Shown one piece after another: positions 12,556 to 23,230 of a stretch of 64,000 nucleotides of DNA. Below the pieces are notes generated by a model. The model did not search any database. It had not been told where the DNA came from and saw only the letters and a list, made by a program, of their open reading frames with translations. The translations under genes and the position numbers were made by a program. Origin of the DNA: Chamaelirium japonicum (taxonomy: Eukaryota; Streptophyta; Magnoliopsida; Liliales; Melanthiaceae); the NCBI GenBank assembly GCA_947650365.1, contig OX393549.1:92754956-92818955 (forward strand), written 5' to 3'. Numbering within the stretch: the first letter of the stretch is position 1; every line of letters begins with the position of its first letter.

Positions 12556-15500
12556 TTTGAGGAGAAAAACTCGTTGTATTATCTCATCGAACTCATTGTC
12601 ATTACATAAGACTACCCTCCCTATATAGAGAAAGAACACACACCTTTACATTACCACAACCGAGGTGGGACTAATAGAATACTAACATACTACATCTAAT
12701 AATCCTAAACAAACCTACTCCGGAACCAAGGTCTTGATTTTGGGCTTCAAAAAAATGGCTCCCGTAGTATATATATTTTGGACTGTACGAAGAAACACGT
12801 TTTGGGATCGGACTATATCTAAATGGACTCTCCGTCTCCTTTAGGGATTCTGGGCTTCCAGAATCCAGGATCCGGTATGGATACGCTCCGATTCCAGGAT
12901 TCAAGGATTCTGGAAGCCCGAAATCTCTAAAAAAGATAAAGAGCCTGTTTGGAACAACCCGATCCCAAAAAGTGTGGAGAGCCCAAAATTTGCTTTTGAG
13001 AGTCATTTTTCTAGAGCCCAAAATCGAGGTTCTAAGCTTCAGAGCTCTTTTTTGAGATTTTGTGATTCCGGGCTCCTAGAATTCCAGAATCAGAATCGTA
13101 TCCAACTAGAAGCCTTAAAATTCTGGAAGCTAAAAATCCCCAAAAAATTGTATAAAGCTGTTGTCAATGAGTCAAAAAAAAAAACCAAAAAACATGCTCC
13201 TGTGAGCCATTTTATTGGAACTCAAAATCGAGAGAATTTTGTGATTGGGAACTTGAAGAATCCCAAAATCAGAATCCTATCTAAACGGGTTGTCCACCCC
13301 GAACTAAATCAAACACTATGAACTAGGTTAGTTGAATTTTTCTGGGCAAATTAGACTTACCCCCCAAAATTGTATGTTAATTAGTAAGTCAACCCCCTCT
13401 TAATCGATATTAGACTTACCCCCCTAAAAATTAAGCTTATACTCCCATAACAATATAATATTTAGACATACACCCCCATAATTAAATGATATTTAGGCAT
13501 AACCCTCCATTCTGACTAATTATCAAATAGTAATTTAGTGGTGTAAGCCAAATTGGAGGGATAAGTCTAATAATGATTAAAAGGGGGGTGACTTACTAAT
13601 TAGCATATAACTTTGTGGGTGGGGGGGGGGGAGGGGTAAGTTAAATTTGCCCAATTTTTTTTCAAACAATGAAACCAGTGGCTAAATAATTTGGCGGATT
13701 CGATAAACCTGATGCCGTGGCCGGGCCCACATGTGATGCCACTGATAGTGACGTCGGAACTTCCAGGCCCAATTGCTATACAATCATCTCCTGTAATATA
13801 TAGTAGTAATTGCAGAAATGAAATAGGTTAGTTACAATCCAATGAGCCCTGATTACTAGAATGATTTTGTTGGCCGTCATGACAGGATGGTGAGTCATTA
13901 CCTCCCAATGTGGACCGTTGGATGCACATCACTGGTGACATATCATACATCACTATTCACGTTCATACGGCTGTGTTGTCATATCATATGCATCCAACGG
14001 TCCACATTGGATGGTAATGCTTCACCACAAGTTAGGATGGTGAACAAAATCCGTCTCCCCTAATTACCTCTTGCTAGTACTCCTACGAGTACAAATCAAA
14101 ATATTATCACAGCAGTTATCTGATTGGTAACATAATATATGAAAATTATCAAAGCATAAAACAATTTTTTGGGTTTTTGTACAAATCAACCCCTAAAATC
14201 TTTTCTATTTACATATAAACCCCTATAAAAATGATATTTACACATAAACCCCTCAATTCATTCAAACAATACATATTGACCCTGTAGTTAGTTGACATCC
14301 AAAACGAGAATGTGAGAACTCTTCGAATTAGATCCAAATTAGATTTGGATTATGTCTGTGTTTGTTTTGGATTAAGTCCATGTTCAATAAAGATATGTCA
14401 ATTAAATTAATTAAAATCATGAGTAAATTAGTTATTTCCCTATTAGATTAATGAAATAACAACCGAATGAATGAATATTTTGGAAAAATTCCTTCATTTT
14501 GGATGCCAACTAACTAAATATTTGATGATTTAAGGGGTTTATATAAATATTGACTTTACAAGAGCTTATATGTAAATACATAAGATTATAGGGATCAATT
14601 TGTAAAACACCTCTTTTTTTTGGCTAGATTAGCCAGGCGGTCAGAAGACAATGCGCTAGAGTAGGGGCTCAAGATGGTCTGAAGATCGAAACGAGGGGGG
14701 AGCTAGGCAGCATTAGCTGTTTATTAATTCCATACTCCCATGAACATGACATCAACGATCAGGATTTGCACGTGCAAACAAGGCACAACGACCTTGAGTG
14801 AAAGTTCGCTCCACGGTGTCCATATCCAGAGTCCAACAAGAAAACTCTCCAACATTCGAAAGAGAAAAGATATTTAAAAAAAAAAACCTAGAAAGAAGGA
14901 AAGAAAGAAAGGTTTGAGACTATCTCATTACTGACTCTACCTGTTCCAATGATGGAGTTGATCACTTGTACGTGCTGGGACTCGGTGATTAGCATGCCAT
15001 CCGTGTTGGGGCTGTCCTCTGGCGCCGTTATGGTTACACCGGCTATGCGGACCCCAACGCACTTGTATACGGTCAGCTGCTTGCCCGGGCTGTCCTTGAT
15101 CTTGATGCCACTCACTTGAAGATCGTTGCAGCCCAAAAACCCTAGAGTCTGATTCATCACGAACAAGGTGATATATAGGATCAATAGTTGTGTTCATGCG
15201 CTTAGGTCGAACGTCATATTTCGTTCGATATTTTACAAAATATTTTGATTTTTACAAAATCCTATGTTACTAGATAGAAAAAATATTAAAAATAAATATA
15301 AATTTTGACATGTAGGTTTTGTTTTGGCGTGCTGAGAAAAGGAGTTCGCAAAATTTCGCAGTATTTCATTCCCTAGTCCGAACTTAGGATGCGTAAACCT
15401 AACTCGAGTCGTATCGTATACGCTAAGCTTGATTGAGCCCGAGCTGTCCTAGTCAAACCCAATTATTTATCAAGGAATAGACCTAAATCCTTTTTTTTTT

Positions 15501-17630
15501 CTAAATTGTTTATATAAAGCATAATCTTTAAGTATGGGACATTGATGTTAGTAAAGTAGAAACATATGAAGCTTCAAATCTGTTGTACTAAAAGAAAAAA
15601 ACCCTAAAACAATTTATTTGTGAGCGTTTGTAACTCTCATTTTCTTTTTCTTTTTCTATATAATAAACCGGTTGGGGTCCATGCCTAACCCACCTCACCT
15701 TGAGGATTCTCAAAAAATTAAAAATAAGGGTTATTTGGACTTTGCCCCCCAAATTTTGCCTTGAATTAGACTTTACCCCCCCATCTTTTCATTAATTAGA
15801 CTTTACCCCCAGAACTAACAGAACGGTTAGTTCTGGGGGGTAAAGTCTAATTAATGAAAAATATGGGGGTAAAGTCTAATTCAAAGAAAAATTTAGGGGG
15901 CAAAGTCAAAATAACCATAAAAATAATTATAATTGGTGTAAGAGAGAAGATGGCGCTTACAGTAGGGGCAGGCTTGCATCTCTGCATAAAAGGAGGGGAA
16001 ACAAGAAGAATAAAAAATGAGTTATCGCGGTTAGATCACCGATAAACATCGGATAAAAGAAAACTAAGAAATATATATAAAACAGAGGAGAGGATCGAAG
16101 GGTGCACACTTTTTGAGCCAAGCAAGCCCACCAGATCTGGCCACTGCCGTCAATCAGGCCCGACCCGTCCATTGTGAGCCTATCTATATTGATGAAGGTG
16201 ATTAAGTTAGTCAAAACGTTCGTCCAGATCTCGTTTGGCGCCACGATATTTCCACTGACCTGCATGACATACTTCCACATCATCGTTGTTATCAAATTAT
16301 TTCATGTCAAGCTAATAGTTGGTCGTAAAATTCTCCTCAACACTTGTATAGAGGTTTCTTGAACAATACTTGGCTACCCCACCTAGGGCATGCAGGAGCC
16401 TCCTGCCTCAGCTGATGTGGCAGTAAAGTATTGGTGAAGAGATGTAAGGGGAATGTTATTCGAAGGATCGATGCCCTGATGATTGGCACCCTCCGGCCTC
16501 TCACGAAAAAGATTATGGATTCAGAGTCTCAGTATGGAATCCGGACTCAAATCTCCGTTATAGGAGTAAGAAATAATAACAATTATAATAAACATGATAA
16601 TTGCAATTAGGAGGATGATTTTTTTTTTTTTTTTTTTGTAATCGGATGATGATGATGATGATATGAAGTCGGAGGGGTTGCTTAATACCTGGATGTGCAG
16701 ATCGGACCTGCAGGGGCCTCTGAAGTGTATTTGACTCAACAAAAATGTCCATCCAGAAGGGATGAGAAAGGTCGAAGGCTGAGAGCTTGCGCAAGCATAT
16801 CTCCAAGCGCTTAGAAATGCCTAAAAAATCAAACATCATGATTAATTTGGGAGTAAAATTGGCAGAAAATCAAGTGGATTCGAATAGGATTTTTAGTAGA
16901 GCAAAGTGCATGCCATTATATAAGGAAATGATTAATTCTAGTTGTTTCAGTAGGTTTCATATATTAAAGTAAAAGAATAACTTTTTAATTACAAGTAATT
17001 GTTATATACCCCCTCGCTCCAAAACCAGGGTCAGAACACAACAAGGCTAGGGCTGGACCGACGGCACCTCTCTTGTGCGGAATGCAGGAAGAGGGGTGAG
17101 ATTTCCTCTATCTCAAAACCCAGGTATTGAGATGAGGTCCCATCATACATATAAGGATCATTTTCGCCCTCTATTTTACCGAGGTGGGACTAATCATTCA
17201 ACACTCCTCCTCATGTGCAGGCCAATCTTTTTTTGGTCCTTGTCACGTGAATGATATATAGATGTGTGGGGACCACACCCGGCATGTGAGTGATACGGCT
17301 AGGCTTGCTACAATGTGAGATTTCCTCTATCCCAAAACCCAGGTATCGAGATGAGGTCCCATCATACATATAAGGATCATTTTCTCCCTCTACTTTACCT
17401 AAGTGGGACTAATCCTTCAACAAGAGGCATAACCTAGCCTGAGCCAGGGCTGCGCACAAGACGGTTTAGGATCACATATTATGGTTTCATCCTTAAATCT
17501 GAATTTGTCCCCATACCTCTGTGTCATCCGTGTTGCCATTTCCAGCGGCGCCATAGTCGACGACATTGTAGACCGGAGGGCCCCCTTGAACCAAGTGAAG
17601 AGCTACAATCCATAACAGGACCAATCTCAT
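11377..17630 (-). CDS. Polygalacturonase, glycoside hydrolase family 28, nine exons
   Basis: A secreted pectinase that hydrolyses alpha-1,4 galacturonan in the cell wall. Minus-strand exons: 17517-17630, 16689-16820, 16110-16259, 15961-15981, 14941-15148, 13709-13790, 12289-12397, 12098-12211 and 11377-11607. All introns are GT-AG. The exons sum to 1161 nt, giving 386 residues plus stop with no internal stop, which is normal length for the family. A short hydrophobic leader ([16 protein letters not shown]) precedes the VYNVVDYGA start of the mature enzyme. The family motifs are all present: NTD (187-189), GDDC (209-212, both aspartates), GPGHGIS (230-236) and RIK (267-269). Exon 4 encodes just seven residues (RCKPAPT). 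An in-frame ATG at 17744 could add 38 residues. I placed the start at 17630 because its leader ends close to the mature domain. Whether it is expressed cannot be seen here. Confidence 0.92.
11681..12066. mobile_element. Foldback MITE in polygalacturonase intron 8
   Basis: The ends are inverted copies (GAATGTTACAGTGAGCT at 11681 and its complement ending at 12066). Much of the 386 bp folds back on itself around a centre near 11870. It has no coding capacity and I found no clear target duplication. It makes up most of the 490-bp intron. Confidence 0.8.
12508..12550. repeat. (GA)n microsatellite
   Basis: About 21 GA dinucleotides inside polygalacturonase intron 6. Confidence 0.95.
12554..12686 (-). 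mobile_element. Possible small LTR related to the TRIM family
   Basis: The segment ends in ..ACTAACA and carries, on the minus strand, TAGTCCCACCTCGG followed 33 nt later by TATATAG. This is the motif pair seen in the other small LTRs of the window. The left boundary and target duplication are not clear. Confidence 0.4.
12725..13310. repeat. Diverged inverted-repeat sequence in intron 6
   Basis: Several partly inverted copies of a GGATTCTGGGCTTCCAGAAT-like motif, the clearest facing pair at about 12840-12930. It is probably an old foldback element. The borders are uncertain. Confidence 0.4.
13344..13652. mobile_element. Foldback MITE in intron 6
   Basis: The ends GGGCAAATTAGACTTACCCC and ..GGGGTAAGTTAAATTTGCCC are inverted repeats about 309 bp apart. 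AATTTTT occurs just outside both ends (with a 2-base offset on the left) and may be the target duplication. An internal G run has expanded. Confidence 0.7.
13863..14051. mobile_element. Foldback MITE in intron 5
   Basis: The arms GTGGACCGTTGGATGCA and TGCATCCAACGGTCCAC face each other across about 70 bases. Outer parts (ATTTTGTT and AACAAAAT) extend the inverted repeat to about 189 bp. Confidence 0.7.
14170..14612. mobile_element. Foldback MITE in intron 5
   Basis: The left arm (TTTTGTACAAATCAACCCCT) and right arm (AGGGATCAATTTGTAAAA) are inverted. The similarity continues inward past TATTTACATATAA and GTTAGTTG(A/G)CATCC on the two arms. No coding capacity. Confidence 0.7.
15729..15916. mobile_element. 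Foldback MITE in intron 3
   Basis: An almost perfect inverted repeat of about 188 bp. Each arm begins GGTTATTT(G/T)GACTTTGCCCC and contains TTAGACTTTACCCC twice, with the centre near AACTAACAGAACGGTTAGTT. A half copy of the same family lies at about 61278-61390. It lies 45 bases from the micro-exon. Confidence 0.85.
17097..17422 (-). mobile_element. TRIM-like miniature LTR retroelement in intron 1
   Basis: Two 107-bp direct repeats (17097-17203 and 17316-17422), each TGAGATTTCC...TTCAACA, flank 112 bp of unique DNA. On the minus strand the internal part ends in a purine tract (GAGGAGGAG) next to a TGTTGAATG LTR start, as expected for a polypurine tract and 3' LTR. The flanking 5-mers AGGGG and AGAGG match at four of five bases. 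It has no coding capacity. The size fits terminal-repeat retrotransposons in miniature. The LTRs differ at about six positions. Confidence 0.8.
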
Positions 17631-18595
17631 AATGTCCTGCCACCGCCGACAAATATTAACCCAAAATCGTTTAATAAATTTCACGAAGATATTAAAAATT
17701 ATGGTAAATAACCCTAGAAGTGAGAGAGAGAGTAAAAAATTCATAGAAGAAGAAAAAGCTAACACCAAGAAGAAGAAAGGTGAGTGATGGGTTCTGACCA
17801 TTTTTGACTATATATGAAGGAATCGGTCGATGTCGGGGTGTTGGTTCAAGACGAGGACTTGTCCATTATATAGGGCCCAAGGGTGCATTTAAGTACGTTA
17901 GCGTAGAAAAGATGCATGCATGGATCGCCAATCCAGTCACGTCCAGTTACATTTCGGCTGATTTCATGAAATCTTCGAAGATCTTATCGTCGTCGGATCG
18001 TATAATCGGCATGGCAAGCTGCATGCTTTGTGATGCATTCATGGCGATATTTTTGGGAATGGAGAGATGCATAGCATGGCGCAGGCAAAAACAACGGCCA
18101 ACAACCGACCAAACCACAAACTGCGCCATACCGGCGGAAAAACCCCTATACCATAGTCCAGCGGGAAGCATAACAACAACAGACAACACCGCATATCGGC
18201 GGAGCACACCCATGCGCCACACCGGCGATGAAGATGGAGCATCTGGCTCGAAACATAGACACGAAAACCAAAACAAACCAAGAACACGACAGCGGATGCA
18301 CATCGCACCGTATCTTTGGTAAACAATGGAAATAAGGAAGGTGAGTTATAACTTCTTTTATCATGTTAGGGCTGAGCAAATCAAAGTGGATTTCATGGTT
18401 GGATCACCTATGATCCACTATATGAATCATCGAATGTTTTATGTTTGTTCTTGAGGAACTAATGGAAAGATGCATGCATGGATAGCCGTGAAGAGAGAAA
18501 GAGAGACGCAGAATTGGGGTGTTACTATACGGAAAGAGATCATAGCGGGCGGTCAAAAATTGAAAATTATCGATGTCTTTTTATTGATAATATTG
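17631..18595. other. Upstream region of the polygalacturonase gene
   Basis: It holds the candidate TATA box and two copies of an 18-base direct repeat, AAAGATGCATGCATGGAT, at 17908-17925 and 18466-18483. The ~540 bases between them may be an insertion. No gene is supported. The long opposed frames over 17800-18330 have no known domain. Confidence 0.5.
17809..17815 (-). promoter_or_regulatory. Candidate TATA box of the polygalacturonase gene
   Basis: The minus strand reads ATATATAG here, about 180 bases before the chosen start codon. That would put the transcript start near 17780 and leave a 5' UTR of about 150 nt. It is a motif match only. Confidence 0.45.
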
Positions 18596-21440
18596 TTTTT
18601 TTTTAGAACCCTCGTGGTGAGGGGGGTTATGCATGGACCTCAACAATTTATTAGAATAATAAAAGAAAAGGAGTTACAAACGGTCACAAAACAATTTAAA
18701 ATTGGCATTTATGGCGCTCACACGCATGACACAACTCTAAAATAGAAAGACGTATATGATGTACAACATCCTCGACCGACCGTACACATCCACGAAAAAC
18801 TCGCAAATTGCGTTCCCGCCAGATGTGCCAACAAACGGCTAAAGCAGCGATGTCCCATTCTCGTTACCATGAACTACAGATATGCCTCCGACTCCATGAA
18901 GTCCAAACTGAGATCAGGGATGGTGATCTCCCATGAACCTCCAACTGAGCAAAACCGCCACCAAACATCAACAGTAAAGGGACAATGAATAAGCATGTGA
19001 GCAGTAGTCTCCTGTGAACCCTAATCGGCATCCATCACACCTGGGTAATAGCAACATAACAGATTCACCCGAGTCAAAATTCGGTCCTTCAACGCTATCC
19101 ACATAAAAATCATAATGTTGAGAGGGACCTTAGCTTTTCAAAGCAAACCCGCCATAGGGCAGATCAGACCACCGCCATTGATAAAGCGATAAAAGGAGCG
19201 CACCGAAAAGTTTCCACTCGGGTCCCACTGCCAATGAATAGCATTTTTACCATCCGAGATCGAAAAATGGTTAAGAATGGTTTACAAATCTTCTAGCGTA
19301 GGCTTCAGATATTGCAGAACCACCATGTGAAGGGAGACATGCCAAGTGGTGTGGCTACCACGAACCTCGCATTGGGACCAAACCGTGGCAAGCGGGTCCC
19401 AATCCATCCTAAACAACTCATAGAACAAGGTCTTTAGTGGCAACTCGCCCATCCAGATATCCTGCCAAAATCTGGCCTCATATCCAGAATGAAGTACAAA
19501 TGAGCAACCATGCTAAAAAATCAGAAAAATGTGACCGACACCCTTCCACAAGGGGGACATCAAGCCAGAAATGTGACCCCTCGATTAGATGGGGGACTGA
19601 TGCCTGAAGTAGCGATCGTGCACAATCGAACTCCAAATATCACAAATGTCATTTTATACAATCTCCACCACCACTTTCCTAGCATGGCCTTGTTGAACTC
19701 CGCCAAGTTGAGTACACCTAGCTCACCTTGGTCACCAGATTTGCACATGACCGCCCAACTAACAAGCTTGTACGAGCTAGAAGAGCCATCTGCGCGCCAC
19801 CCGCCAAAGGAAGTCCCTCCAAATCATTTATCGGGATGCCTCCTTCTTCAGTGCGCGCTCGGTCATTTATCGGGATGCCCAATTAACGCAACGATATGTT
19901 GCTCGTCCAATTTGCATTCCAACAGTCTAGCAAATAAATGACCCTCCTACTGGTTACCTCCCAACAAGAACAATGTGCTCTTGGAGAAATTAATCTGCAA
20001 CCCCGAGACCAACTCTAACCATAGAAAAACAATTTGAGAGTAATAACTTGAGATGGTTCTGCCTCACAAAATATGAGAGTATCATTGGCGAAATGAAGGT
20101 TCCAAAGCTACCAATTGTCGTGCCCAACGCCTCGGATGTTGCATTTCAATGTCAACCGTCGAAGAATGCCATCAAACGCATCCATGATGAGTAGAAAGAG
20201 GAAGGACGAAATGGGACACCCCTGCTTGAGACCCCTCCTCATCTTGAAAAATTGACCCACCTCGCCATTGATGAAGCAAGCAAGGTGTGAAAAAAAAGGC
20301 ACGCCTTGATCCGACCCCTCCAAACCGTGGGGAAGCCTTTGGCCGCCATGACCTCGAAGAGGAAATCCTAGCGCACATGATCAAAGGCCTTTGCAAAGTC
20401 AAGCTTGAGCAGGATCCCTCACTGACTAGACTCACGCAGGTAGAAGATGACCTCTTGGGCAGAGGTGATACCATCCAAGATGTTACAATCCCCAATAAAA
20501 GCCGTCTGGGAGCTCTAAATGACGTCGTCAAGCATCCCGACGAGTTTTGCTGGTGACGACCTTCACGATGATCCTATAGTCACAATTGGTGAGACTAATA
20601 GGCATGTAGTTAGATAGAAGAAACAGAGAGTCAATCTTGGGAATCAGAGATTCTATGTAGGCATGTAGTTAGATAGAAGAAACTGAGAAGATGGACTTGA
20701 ATGCCACCAATGCCGCATCGATGATCCCCACGGTTGAAGCCCATCTTGTCCCGTTCAAAGACAATTGCTGTATAAAATTACTCCTCCGTTTCGCATTCGC
20801 AATGCGATGGAAAAACTTGGTGTTGGCATCTCCTTCCTTTATCCACTGCTTTCTAGCACGTTGTTTCCATATGACTTCCTCAGCAACAAGTATTTATTGG
20901 AAGCGCTCCCTTGACTCTAAAAGGGTCTCTCGCTCAGAAGAAGTCAACAATCAATGCTCCTGAACCTTTACCAGACCATCAATCGTAGCAAGCATTGCCT
21001 GATTCTGCTTGATGACGCTCCCAAAAGAAAGTTAGGCATATGTAGTCAGCTTCTGCCATAAAAACCGAAGCTTCCTTGCCAGGTTGGCATAAGCAGATCG
21101 ATTTAGTTGCTTCCGTCCACCACTCCAACACCCGAGTACCCAAGTCCTCTTACAGTAGCCACATCACTTCAAAACGAAATCGTCTCGGCACAATAGGCAA
21201 GCATGATGTGTCCAACAAAATGGGTGTGTGGTCAGAGACTACTGCAAGCACAATAGATTGGGAGCAACCCGGGAAGAGGACTTCCCATTCCAGAAAAATG
21301 AGAAACCGATTGAGTCTAGCCAATGTCGGCTGATCTCGGTGATTAGACAAGATAAAGCAATGACAGGAGAGGGGTAAGTCCACTAACCCACAAGTGTGAA
21401 CGAAAGCATGAAAACTTCCGAAGGTCACAAGTTCTAGTTA
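18596..21440 (-). mobile_element. L1-type LINE remnant (minus strand)
   Basis: The minus strand carries, from high to low coordinates, the end of an L1 endonuclease domain (21150-21428; DLPL, SDHTPILL, FRFEVMWLL), reverse transcriptase pieces near 20110-20530 (RRGLKQGCPISSFLF) and a C-terminal piece near 19560-19748 (FNKAMLGKWWWRL). A T run at 18596-18604 is the poly(A) tail on the minus strand. Many frameshifts and stops make it inactive, and the 5' end is truncated within the endonuclease. I found no target duplication. Confidence 0.85.
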
Positions 21441-21526
21441 GCACTCTTGCCGCTCCTCAAGAAAAGTCAAATTCTCTTTATAAAGTCGTGTTTCATCCAT
21501 AAACTCAATTCTCTTCATAAAGTTGA

Positions 21527-21937
21527 CATTAGTTTTAAGGGTCGGGATCCATAGATCTATCATTTTTTGACTCATACTTTTACCTATCATCCAAACAGTT
21601 GGATAGAAGTTTTAGAATTTACTGATTTTTTGCGAGTAGGATCACAATGACTTAGATTGGACACCCACAAAAAATCAGCATATTCTAAAACCTCTCAGTG
21701 TATCAAATCTAATAAACTTTGTCGACCGTCCATTTCAACCGTTAACATGAGGAGCACATTTGATACACCTAAAGGTTTAGAATGTGCTGATTTTTTGTGG
21801 GTGTGTAATCTAAGCCATTGTGATCCTCATCGTAAAAGATCAGCAAATTCTAAAACTTCTATCCAACGGTTTTGAATGACGGGTCAAAAAATGAGTCAAA
21901 AATGACGAGTCTACAGATCCTGATCCTAATTTTAGTG
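21527..21937. mobile_element. Foldback MITE
   Basis: A 411-bp inverted repeat. The arms share GTTGGATAGAAGTTTTAGAA and its complement, and the inner arms repeat a TGCTGATTTTTTGTGGGTGT motif. The outer ends are TTAGTTTTAAGGGTCGGGATCC and ..GATCCTGATCCTAATTTTAG. No coding capacity. Confidence 0.8.
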
Positions 21938-22777
21938 TTTCTCTAGTGTTATGAAATATAGGATATGGATATCATTCATGTAGTTTGTCCAAGGATATCT
22001 ATATAATATGACTGGATGAATGGATAAACAATGGCTAGGATTTATTTGGCGAAAGGATAAGGATCAAGAAGGACTAGAATTTTACGGGGAATTTGAATGG
22101 TTGTTATCATGGTTTTTGTTCGAAGGAAACTTCAAAAAATCTCTCTCTCCATGTACAGTGGATAAAAGGGAAGGGGGAATTATCAATTGTGCGCGTGCAT
22201 TCGACAGGGGTGGTAAAAAAGGGATGCAGTTACGACTAAAAACCTGGCTTTATTATGGGTCGGGTATGGGTAAGCATTAACTCGGCCCAAAGACTGAAGT
22301 GAAGCCCAACTTACATATTTTGCACACATCTACTTTACAAGCTGATATGTCTCAGACTTTAGTAGCATTATTTCACTTATATCATTTAATTTTTTTATAA
22401 TAATCAATGCTACTTTACAATTGGGCTTTATAAACAAGTTTCGGGCCGAGTTAGGGCCGAGTAGTGGTCCGAATATGGCCCATTTACAGACCTCGTCCCT
22501 CAGATTTTGAAATATTGGCAAAACTCTTCCCCTCCACAACCAATTTTGCATGATGTAATTAAATAAATCCAAAAATACCCATTTTACCCCTATTTAAATT
22601 CTTTGAAAAACAAATGCTTTTCTTACAAGATATCTAAAAATGTAAGTAGTCATCCTTTGTATCAAATCCATGCTGCGCCTTTCAAAATAATTTTAGGATT
22701 TTTTTTGGATTTGTTTTTCAAACTTTTTTAATTAAGGTAAAATAGGTATTTTTGCGAATTTATTCAATGACATCATT
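21938..22777. other. Anonymous AT-rich intergenic DNA
   Basis: No gene is visible. Two facing GGCCGAGTTA-type motifs near 22280 and 22450, with the same spacing to CTACTTTACAA, suggest a small decayed inverted-repeat element. The rest shows nothing I can name. Confidence 0.35.
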
Positions 22778-22973
22778 GAATTTATTTTGGTGAGTGTCCC
22801 GAAAGCTTTCAGGTAATGACCCACTTCCGGCTCGGACTAATCCCTCCGGGAGTGAAGCTCGACCCACGCAGAATTCCCACTTCAGTCCTGAAAAAATCAA
22901 GAGGAGGATTTGAACCCTAAACCTTCTCACCAAAGCATCAGTTGCTTTGCCAACTCTCCTATCCCCTAGTGGG
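22778..22973 (-). mobile_element. tRNA-derived SINE
   Basis: A 196-bp insertion flanked by the 10-bp target duplication TGACATCATT (22768-22777, 22974-22983). On the minus strand it opens with an A-box-like GGAGAGTTGGCAAAGCA. About 35 bases later comes the B-box GGTTCAAATCC, the spacing of an internal Pol III promoter. It ends in CACCAAAATAAATTC. The 3' body (CTTCACTCCCGGAGGGATTAG) recurs at 42716-42905. Confidence 0.75.
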
Positions 22974-22983
22974 TGACATCATT

Positions 22984-23230
22984 AATTGATCTTTTGAAAC
23001 TATTTGTTTAGGAGAGTGCCAATTAAACAAAATCTTATGGAAGGTCAGTGCAATATTTCAAAAATGAGGAGGTGTTACTACATTTCCCCCAAGTCTCGAG
23101 GGTGGACACTGTAATTTTTCTTAGATTATGTGAAGTTTAGACTAATGACACATCGAAGGATTTGGTATTCATCTCTAAATAAGAATCTTTTCATTGGATG
23201 TTAACAGCTAGCCATCTAATGACTGATTGT
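22984..23230. other. Anonymous spacer
   Basis: A continuation of the sequence that the SINE entered. No gene is visible. A TTTGAAATATTG motif occurs inverted near 22505 and 23055. Confidence 0.3.

Noticed and set aside
17631-17801. N-terminal extension of the polygalacturonase to an ATG at 17801
   Set aside because: The frame is open, but that ATG lies upstream of the likely transcript start. The start at 17630 places a normal leader directly before the mature domain.
22913-22973. Possible tRNA gene with a GGTTCAAATCC B-box
   Set aside because: I could not fold a cloverleaf, and the sequence continues into a SINE body with a target duplication around the whole.
22480-23110. A large foldback element around the SINE
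   Set aside because: Only a few short motifs are inverted (for example TTTTGAAATATTG). Arm similarity is too weak to support an element.
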